Assembly (NCBI GenBank): GCA_021399405.1
Contig: JAAFKL010000390.1
Coordinates: 1-20,506, forward strand
DNA from: Candidatus Heimdallarchaeota archaeon
GTDB taxonomy: Archaea; Asgardarchaeota; Heimdallarchaeia; Heimdallarchaeales; Kariarchaeaceae
Length of the DNA: 20,506 bases
Reading direction: 5' to 3'
Shown here: positions 14,854-20,506 of the stretch, piece by piece
How positions within the stretch are numbered: the stretch's first letter is position 1
Layout: each line of letters opens with the position of its first letter
The notes under the pieces: model-generated
Database searches by the model: none
What the model saw: only the letters and a program-made list of their open reading frames with translations
Told to the model about the DNA's origin: nothing
Position numbers and translations under genes: made by a program

Positions 14854-15765
14854 ATGGATGTTCGTAATCTCCCCGTTAGTAACGCAGAAGCAAACCCTGA
14901 TATTTTAAAATTCATTATTACAGGTACAATTCCTGCATTTACGAATGCTCTAAGAAGAACTATAATGAGTTATGTTCCTACAATTGCCATTGATGAAGTC
15001 ATCATGGTAGAGAACAATACAGCAATGTTTGATGAGTATATTGCTCATCGATTGGGCTTAATACCACTCAATAGTGATATTGATGACCTAAATGTTCAAG
15101 CTGATTGTGATGTATGTAATGGTGCTGGTTGTAACGCATGTACCGTCACACTAACTTTAACTCAAGAAACTGATCTTAGCACAACCATGATAATAAAATC
15201 ATCCGATCTCATTCCAGATGATCATCGAGTGTATCCAATGGTTGATGAAGTACCTATTATGAAAATGGGACCTGATCAAAGATTAATCTTAGAAGCAGTT
15301 GCTAGGTTTGGAATCGGTAAGGAACATGCTAAATGGCAACCCACAGCTTCAATTGGGTTCCAGTATATGCCAACTCTTGAAATTAGGCCTGGAAGTAAAT
15401 TCAACAAAAAAGTGGTAGAAGCTTGCCCACGTGACGTGCTTGATTATGATGAGAAAAGTCAATCTATCAATATTAAGGACCTATTATCATGCAACTTATG
15501 CATGGAATGTGTTGAAGTATCTGAAAAAGGGGCAATTGAAGTGAAGGGAGATCATACCCAAATTATCTTTTTGTTGGAATCTAATGGATCTTTACCAGTA
15601 GAAAATATTGTAACCAAATCTTCAGAGATTCTCGTAGAAATGACTGAGAGCTTTATTGAGGGATTCCAGCTAGGATTAGAACTTGCTGAGAATGAACCAA
15701 CTTCCATGAAGAAAGTTGTTTCATTTGAAAGAATTCCAATTACAGGCAAAGAATACGAAGCATAA
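14854..15765 (+). CDS. rpoD: DNA-directed RNA polymerase subunit D (Rpo3)
   Basis: Subunit D pairs with L to start assembly of archaeal RNA polymerase and corresponds to eukaryotic Rpb3 and bacterial alpha. The 303-residue protein shows the conserved NALRRTIMS segment (31-39), the HRLGLIPL segment (65-72), a CX2CX4CX2C motif (C85, C88, C93, C96) and a ferredoxin-like domain 3 with C191, C213, C216 and C219. By comparison with the Sulfolobus subunit the latter set binds one [4Fe-4S] cluster; the first motif resembles the zinc site of Rpb3. The second ferredoxin cluster of some archaeal lineages is lacking, as only four Cys are present. The gene heads the cluster with L18e, L13, S9 and rtcA. 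The start ATG is clear. Confidence 0.97.
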   Translation: MDVRNLPVSNAEANPDILKFIITGTIPAFTNALRRTIMSYVPTIAIDEVIMVENNTAMFDEYIAHRLGLIPLNSDIDDLNVQADCDVCNGAGCNACTVTLTLTQETDLSTTMIIKSSDLIPDDHRVYPMVDEVPIMKMGPDQRLILEAVARFGIGKEHAKWQPTASIGFQYMPTLEIRPGSKFNKKVVEACPRDVLDYDEKSQSINIKDLLSCNLCMECVEVSEKGAIEVKGDHTQIIFLLESNGSLPVENIVTKSSEILVEMTESFIEGFQLGLELAENEPTSMKKVVSFERIPITGKEYEA

Positions 15766-15797
15766 TCTTTTAGAGTTTAAATCTGATCCAAACTATG

Positions 15798-15814
15798 ATT
15801 TGGGTTAACCAAAT
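15798..15814. repeat. Small stem-loop in the rpoD-L18e gap
   Basis: ATTTGG-GTTAA-CCAAAT is a perfect 6-bp stem with a 5-base loop, 32 bases after rpoD. No T tract follows, so it is more likely an RNA-processing or regulatory hairpin in the operon transcript than a terminator. Confidence 0.4.
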
Positions 15815-15904
15815 AATGGAAATATTCGAACGCGCTACATCTTGAGATTTTAATAATGGAAAAATCATCTACAAGTATACCAATTCATTCTCAAGAAATG
15901 TTTT

Positions 15905-15909
15905 GGAGG
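15905..15909 (+). promoter_or_regulatory. Shine-Dalgarno of the L18e gene
   Basis: GGAGG stands seven bases before the ATG at 15917, the strongest ribosome binding site in the window. Confidence 0.75.
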
Positions 15910-15916
15910 AATAGCT

Positions 15917-16285
15917 ATGGTAAAAAAAGATAGAGGTCCAAGTGATCCAAACGTAGCGAGTCTAATTGTGGAGTTAAGAAAGGCTTCCAAAAGCAATGAA
16001 GCTCCCATTTGGCGAAGCATATCGAAAAAGTTACAAAAACCAAGGAGAACCAGACCCCAAGTTAATGTTAGTCGTATTAACAGATATTCAGGAAACAACG
16101 AATTTGTGTTGATACCTGGTAAAGTCTTAGGATCTGGAGAACTGGATCATCCAGTCAACGTTGCAGCTCTCGCATTTAGTGAAGGGGCTATATCCAAAAT
16201 ATTAGCTGCTGAGGGAAGAATTCTTACGATTTCTGAACTAGTCGGTGAAAATCCAAAGGGCTCTGGAGTTAGAGTTCTAGGATAA
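15917..16285 (+). CDS. rpl18e: Ribosomal protein L18e
   Basis: L18e is an archaeal/eukaryotic large-subunit protein related to bacterial L15. The 122-residue protein has the basic segment KKLQKPRRTRPQVNVSRINR (53-72), then IPGKVLGSGEL and VAALAFS, and ends in GSGVRVLG, all typical of the family. The length is normal. It begins with ATG after a strong GGAGG and is followed one base after its stop by the Shine-Dalgarno of L13, in the standard archaeal order rpoD-L18e-L13-S9. Confidence 0.96.
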   Translation: MVKKDRGPSDPNVASLIVELRKASKSNEAPIWRSISKKLQKPRRTRPQVNVSRINRYSGNNEFVLIPGKVLGSGELDHPVNVAALAFSEGAISKILAAEGRILTISELVGENPKGSGVRVLG

Positions 16286-16297
16286 GGAGTGGTAAAA

Positions 16298-16747
16298 ATG
16301 AGTGAAGAAAATAAAACCTATATCGATGCGACAGGACTTGTACTTGGAAGATTGAGTTCATGGATTGCACAAAGGATTATGATGGGTGAAGATATAGTAG
16401 TTGTCAATGCCCAAGACATGATTGTCAGTGGAAAAAGAAAATATCTCATTGAGTCCTACCTTCAAAGGAGGAGTCGTGCAACACACACAAACCCAAAGAG
16501 GGGGCCATTCTTCCCAAGAATGCCAGATAGGATTCTGAGAAGGACCGTTCGAGGAATGTTACCTTGGAAAACAAGCTCTGGAAAATCTGCGTTCAGACGA
16601 TTATCTGCTTATATTGAAATTCCCGATAATTTGACTGAACAAGAATTTCAGTCAGTTCCCGAAGCTAAAAGAACAATGTCCAACAGTTATATGACAGTTG
16701 GAGACCTTGCCAGATCAATCGGATGGCAGCACAATATCGAAAATTGA
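16298..16747 (+). CDS. rpl13: Ribosomal protein L13 (uL13)
   Basis: uL13 is an early-assembling large-subunit protein. I choose the ATG at 16298, eight bases after GGAG (16286-16289), over the GTG at 16289, which lies inside that Shine-Dalgarno. This gives 149 residues, the normal archaeal length. Family features are YIDATGLVLGRLSSWIAQ, VVNAQDMIVSGKR, the archaeal segment RGPFFPRMPDRILRRTVRGM and LPWKTSSGKSAFRRL. The stop is 10 bases before the S9 start. Confidence 0.96.
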   Translation: MSEENKTYIDATGLVLGRLSSWIAQRIMMGEDIVVVNAQDMIVSGKRKYLIESYLQRRSRATHTNPKRGPFFPRMPDRILRRTVRGMLPWKTSSGKSAFRRLSAYIEIPDNLTEQEFQSVPEAKRTMSNSYMTVGDLARSIGWQHNIEN

Positions 16748-16757
16748 GTGAAGTTAT

Positions 16758-17171
16758 ATGGCAGATAAAGTATTTTTAACATCAGGAAAAAGAAGAACCG
16801 CAGTTGCTAGAGCAAGGTTCGTAAAATCAAAAAGTAATGCAGTTATAAGAATAAATGGGATACCCATTGAAAATATTGAACCTAAATTTGCTAGGATCAA
16901 AATGATGGAACCATTAATATTATTGAAAAATCATTACAAGGAAGATCTCAATGTCAAAATTAAAGTTCATGGTGGAGGAGTTGTCTCACGTGCAGAAGCA
17001 GTTCGTATAGCTCTTGCAAGAGGTTTGCTTAAGTATCTTGGGCTCAATGAAGTAAGACAGATCTTTGATGATTATGATAGAACCATGATTTCAGGTGATG
17101 TACGACGTACAGAATCAAAGAAATTTGGTGGTAAAGGTGCACGTGCACGCTATCAGAAATCATATCGTTAA
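16758..17171 (+). CDS. rps9: Ribosomal protein S9 (uS9)
   Basis: uS9 is a small-subunit protein whose C-terminal tail reaches the P-site tRNA. The 137-residue protein has the N-terminal SGKRRTAVARA motif, KVHGGGVVSRAEAVRIALARGL in the middle and the typical basic end RYQKSYR. The length is normal. The ATG has only a weak purine-rich stretch upstream. It is followed after 3 bases by rtcA, where archaeal genomes more often have rpoN, rpoK and rps2. Confidence 0.97.
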   Translation: MADKVFLTSGKRRTAVARARFVKSKSNAVIRINGIPIENIEPKFARIKMMEPLILLKNHYKEDLNVKIKVHGGGVVSRAEAVRIALARGLLKYLGLNEVRQIFDDYDRTMISGDVRRTESKKFGGKGARARYQKSYR

Positions 17172-17174
17172 TCG

Positions 17175-18209
17175 ATGAATTGTGATATCGAAATAGATGG
17201 ATCAGTCGGGGGCGGCTCTGTACTCAGAGTTGCTGTTCCGTTGGCATTAGGATTACACAAATCAATTAAAATTTCTAACATCAGAGCAAATCGCAAAAAA
17301 CCTGGACTTAGAAATCAACATTTAATAGGTTTAGAAGCACTTGCAGATATCACAGGTAGCGAATTGATTGGTGGTAAAATTGGGTCAACGACGATTCAGT
17401 TTATGCCAGCAGACACATCAATAACCAAAGACCATCTAAGTATTAATATATCGACTGCAGCTTCGGTTTCACTAATTTTACAAACTTTGTCAAATTACGC
17501 CTTTGTTTCTGGAAATGATATTGAATTAGATTTTACTGGTGGAGGCTCACATACTAATTGGAGTCCCAATATGGACTATGTCAATCATGTGACCAATCCA
17601 ATTTTTCAAATATTTGGTCAAGAGATTGATATTAACCTGAATAAAACAGGCTTCTTTCCTAAAGGGGGTGCAAAAGGAAGAATCAAAATAAGAAATCATC
17701 TAGTTGATTCACCAATAAACATCACAAATGATCAAGTCAGTGATATCATTATATCATTAGTTGGATCATCATCCCTTCAGAAGGCAAATGTATTGGAAAG
17801 GCAATTAAATCTCATTTCAGATAAATTTGGAAAAGATTACAAAATCACAAATAATTTGAAATATACTGATTCATTAAATCCTGGAACTTCAGTTACGGTA
17901 ATAATTAATCATTCATCAAATATTCCAAAGGGTATTTCAAAACTTGGTGAACGTGGTGTTTCATCAGAGAAAATTGCAACCCAATTATATTTGCAATGTG
18001 AAATTGAAATTGCCAGATTATCAGCTGTCGATGAATACATGGCAGATCAATTAATACTTCCCTTAGCTTTGAGCCCAATTGGTTCATCAATTACCATTCC
18101 AAGTGTAACTGATCATGTCCGAGTTAATCTGAATCTAGTTCATTTATTATTAGGTGATCGTATTAAGCTAGAAGAAACTTCTGAATGTATAAGGTTGACT
18201 CGTGTGTAG
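17175..18209 (+). CDS. rtcA: RNA 3'-terminal phosphate cyclase
   Basis: RtcA uses ATP to turn an RNA 3'-phosphate into a 2',3'-cyclic phosphate through a covalent His-AMP. The 344-residue protein has the N-terminal GSVGGGSVLRVAVPLAL (usual form GGGQILR, here with Ser in place of Gln), ANRKKPGLRNQHL, a GGGSHTNWSP-MDY segment, and YMADQLILPLAL. The His in TDHVRVN (His314) is the best candidate for the adenylated histidine. Length matches the family (~340). The start ATG is 3 bases after the S9 stop, so translation is coupled to the ribosomal operon. The eukaryotic Rcl1 branch lacks the catalytic His; its presence here argues for an active cyclase. Confidence in the family is high. Confidence 0.93.
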   Translation: MNCDIEIDGSVGGGSVLRVAVPLALGLHKSIKISNIRANRKKPGLRNQHLIGLEALADITGSELIGGKIGSTTIQFMPADTSITKDHLSINISTAASVSLILQTLSNYAFVSGNDIELDFTGGGSHTNWSPNMDYVNHVTNPIFQIFGQEIDINLNKTGFFPKGGAKGRIKIRNHLVDSPINITNDQVSDIIISLVGSSSLQKANVLERQLNLISDKFGKDYKITNNLKYTDSLNPGTSVTVIINHSSNIPKGISKLGERGVSSEKIATQLYLQCEIEIARLSAVDEYMADQLILPLALSPIGSSITIPSVTDHVRVNLNLVHLLLGDRIKLEETSECIRLTRV

Positions 18210-18284
18210 TTTTGTTCAGTTGATAAAAATATGTTGAAATTTCCAACTGATTAAATCCGATTACCATACATTAACGGAGAAGAA

Positions 18285-18290
18285 TTTTAT
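18285..18290 (+). promoter_or_regulatory. TATA-like box for the iron-sulfur oxidoreductase gene
   Basis: TTTTAT is centred about 26 bases before the GTG at 18314. This supports that start despite the lack of a Shine-Dalgarno, and implies a leaderless transcript separate from rtcA. Confidence 0.35.
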
Positions 18291-18313
18291 CAATATGCAT
18301 TGATGACGGAAAT

Positions 18314-20341
18314 GTGTCGGCATTAGAAATAATGAGGGCAATAGCATTCTTAATAGTTATTGCAATCACACTCTATATCGTTTTTGACTCTCTACGGCAA
18401 TTATTCACTCAAATGAAAAGTGTGAATCCTGATCCTGAACGTACATCTGATTTTGGAGAGAGATTTAAATTAGTTCTTGTCAATGTTTTTGGTCAGAAGA
18501 AAATGTTAAGGAATCCAGCAGGGTATGGGCATCTGGTAATTTTTTATGGTTTTATATTTATCTCAATTGTATCGTTAGAGGTTTTCATTAGAGCATTTAT
18601 ACCATCTTTCAATTTGGGTTTTTTAGGTATTGGTTATGATTTTCTTCTATTTACTGAAGATCTATTGAGTATAGGTGTATTAATTGCCCTATCCATTGGG
18701 TTCATTAGACGATATGTTGAAAAACCAATTAGATTCAAAGAAAAATTTGAAACCGATAAACGATTGAATCAAGATGCCACAATCATTTTACTAGTTGTAG
18801 CGGTACATATTATTTTTGCAACAATTTTAGAAGCATTCGAAATTGTGCTGGGAGAGCATCCAAATCCTGAACCTGCATTTTTTGCTAACTGGTTATCTGA
18901 ATCATTTAGTGGAGATAATTTGGAAGCTGCTCGTGAAGTTGTTTGGTGGTTACACGTTGCTTCTGTTTGGTTATTTCTAATATATATTTTTGGAACTCAA
19001 ATCAAGGTTCCACAAAGATATGCAAGTAAACATTTCCATATTATTGCCGCAGCTGTAAACGTATTCTTTTCTAATACTAAACCAGCTGGAAGACTTGCAC
19101 CTATTAATTTCGAAGATGAAGAACTTGAAACCTATGGAGTTTCAAAAATTGAGGAATTCAAATGGCCACAATTGTTGAATGCATACAGTTGTACAGGATG
19201 TGGACGATGTCAAGAATTATGTCCTGCCTTCTTAAACGATCAGCCTTTATCTCCTAAAGCGTTAATACTTAACATTAGAGAACAGGCATTAGCTCAAGCT
19301 ACAATAAATCACTCAGGGAATAGTGAAGTAGAATTAGAAACATCATTGATAGGTGATGCTGTACCACTTGATATGCTGTGGGCTTGTACCACATGTGGAG
19401 CTTGTCAAGATGCATGTCCTGTTTTCATTGAACATGTGGATAAAATAATTGATTTGAGAAGATATCAAATTATGATGGAAAGTGAAATGCCAGCTGGAGT
19501 TGATAGAGTATTCAATGGAATTGAGACTAATTCCAATCCTTGGAACATCAGTAAATCAGACAGAGATCTTTGGGCTGATGGCTTAGAATTGAAAAGAATG
19601 AGCGATTATCCTGAAACTGAAACATTATTCTGGGTAGGGTGTGCTGGTTCTTTTGATGAAAGAGCAAAGAAGGTTTCAACATCACTGGTTAAGATCTTGA
19701 AAGCAGCAAATATAGATTTTGCAATATTAGGTAAAGAAGAAAAGTGTACAGGTGATCCGGCTAGACGAATAGGAAATGAATATCTTGCACAAGAATTAAT
19801 GACTCAGAATGTGGAGCTGCTGAATTCTTACAAATTTAAAGAAGTGTTAACTTTCTGCCCACACTGTTTCAATAATCTTGCCAATGAATTACCCGATTTT
19901 GGAGGACATTACCGTGTCGTTCATGCTGTGGATTTTGTTTCCAAACTTCTTGATGATGGTAGAATTAAATTGGATACAGATAAACCGATGAACATGACGT
20001 ACCATGATAGCTGTTATTTAGGGCGACATAATGAAATTTACAGCGCTCCAAGAAAAATAATGAATAAATTCCAAGGTGTCAATTTTGTTGAGATGGAAAT
20101 GAATGAAGACAAAGGTCTTTGTTGCGGAGCCGGTGGGGGTAGAATGTTTTATGAAGCAGAAGGTGGCAGTGACATCAATAAAATGAGAATATCTCAAGCT
20201 GAGGAAACAGGTTCAGATTATATTGGAGTTTCATGTCCGTTCTGTACAATAATGTTGGAAGACGGTAAAAAGAATGTAGGTTCTGATCTTGAGATCATTG
20301 ATTTGGTAGAAATTGTTGCCTCTCGATTAATATCCGAATAA
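18314..20341 (+). CDS. Membrane-bound iron-sulfur oxidoreductase (HdrE/HdrD fusion, Emo-like)
   Basis: The 675-residue protein has a NarI/HdrE-like membrane domain (~1-255, about five hydrophobic helices) with candidate heme ligands His73, His165 and His214. Two [4Fe-4S] ferredoxin motifs follow: C293/C296/C299/C303 and C358/C361/C364/C368. Two CCG (HdrD-type) domains come next: C443, C478 (CTG in place of CCG), C515/C518; and C567, C603-C604, C641/C644 with CCG intact. This order matches HdrDE fusions and the membrane proteins proposed to pass electrons from electron-transfer flavoprotein to menaquinone (Emo). It probably links a soluble flavoprotein or thiol donor to the quinone pool. No etfAB or hdrABC lies in the window. 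The start GTG at 18314 overlaps an out-of-frame ATG; the ATG at codon 7 is the alternative. Confidence 0.88.
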   Translation: MSALEIMRAIAFLIVIAITLYIVFDSLRQLFTQMKSVNPDPERTSDFGERFKLVLVNVFGQKKMLRNPAGYGHLVIFYGFIFISIVSLEVFIRAFIPSFNLGFLGIGYDFLLFTEDLLSIGVLIALSIGFIRRYVEKPIRFKEKFETDKRLNQDATIILLVVAVHIIFATILEAFEIVLGEHPNPEPAFFANWLSESFSGDNLEAAREVVWWLHVASVWLFLIYIFGTQIKVPQRYASKHFHIIAAAVNVFFSNTKPAGRLAPINFEDEELETYGVSKIEEFKWPQLLNAYSCTGCGRCQELCPAFLNDQPLSPKALILNIREQALAQATINHSGNSEVELETSLIGDAVPLDMLWACTTCGACQDACPVFIEHVDKIIDLRRYQIMMESEMPAGVDRVFNGIETNSNPWNISKSDRDLWADGLELKRMSDYPETETLFWVGCAGSFDERAKKVSTSLVKILKAANIDFAILGKEEKCTGDPARRIGNEYLAQELMTQNVELLNSYKFKEVLTFCPHCFNNLANELPDFGGHYRVVHAVDFVSKLLDDGRIKLDTDKPMNMTYHDSCYLGRHNEIYSAPRKIMNKFQGVNFVEMEMNEDKGLCCGAGGGRMFYEAEGGSDINKMRISQAEETGSDYIGVSCPFCTIMLEDGKKNVGSDLEIIDLVEIVASRLISE

Positions 20342-20506
20342 AGAAATTATAATTCCTCATTATCGATTAATAGCATAATTATTCTACTAGTAATAAAATA
20401 GTAACAGCTGTTCATGACCTCTGCAGCACTCTCATCAGATATCAGTTTATATTAGCAGATGCAATATAATACAACATATTTATTAATGAAATAATTATTT
20501 TCTTTA
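20342..20506. other. Right-edge non-coding A/T-rich sequence
   Basis: No gene or RNA fold is recognisable. Several TATA-like stretches near 20448-20485 may be the promoter of a gene beyond the window. Confidence 0.4.

Noticed and set aside
16289..16297. GTG at 16289 as the L13 start
   Set aside because: It sits inside the Shine-Dalgarno (GGAG at 16286-16289) that serves the ATG at 16298.

Overview
The window reads as a stretch of an A+T-rich archaeal chromosome. The archaeal assignment rests on RNA polymerase subunit D with its ferredoxin-like domain, the archaeal/eukaryotic ribosomal proteins L18e and L38e, the rpoD-L18e-L13-S9 gene order, and TATA-type promoters about 25 nt upstream of start codons. 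L38e, a complex I NuoB, several eukaryote-like surface-protein topologies and a bacterial-type GTP cyclohydrolase II together make an Asgard archaeon (Heimdallarchaeia-like) my best guess, but no gene here proves the lineage.

Layout. 1-948: the 3' part of an IS200/IS605-type tnpB entering from the left edge, with hairpins over its 3' end that look like omega-RNA. 1076-2170: a ketopantoate reductase-like gene. 2194-7457: an accessory block rich in cell-surface proteins (cupredoxin, SGNH hydrolase and three poorly characterised ectodomain proteins), all with an N-terminal hydrophobic segment and most with a C-terminal membrane anchor, interrupted by a lone nuoB. 7597-11070: pirin, a two-TM potassium channel with tandem RCK domains, and a short-chain dehydrogenase resembling plant chlorophyll b reductase. 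11405-12090: a small two-TM protein and ribosomal protein L38e. 12260-14664: a riboflavin-related group (GTP cyclohydrolase II, RibD-C-type reductase, and an amidohydrolase translationally coupled to the reductase). 14854-18209: the rpoD-L18e-L13-S9-rtcA transcription/translation operon. 18314-20341: a membrane-bound iron-sulfur oxidoreductase of the HdrDE/EtfAB:quinone oxidoreductase type.

How the genes work together. The clearest functional hypothesis is the riboflavin group. GTP cyclohydrolase II would make the diaminopyrimidine phosphate, the RibD-C-like enzyme would reduce its ribose, and the coupled amidohydrolase is a candidate for the ring deaminase, a step for which archaea have, as far as I know, no assigned enzyme. 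NuoB and the HdrDE/Emo-like protein both point to a membrane quinone-linked electron transport chain, and the secreted cupredoxin could belong to it.

Two styles of translation start are visible. Some genes have a clear Shine-Dalgarno 6-8 nt before ATG (pirin, RibD-C reductase, L18e, L13, the 100-aa membrane protein). Others start, often with GTG or TTG, at the expected transcription start about 25 nt after a TATA-like box, suggesting leaderless mRNAs. Several longest-ORF starts (pirin, RibD-C reductase, L13, cupredoxin, SDR) are corrected here on that basis. I saw no tRNA, rRNA or CRISPR array.
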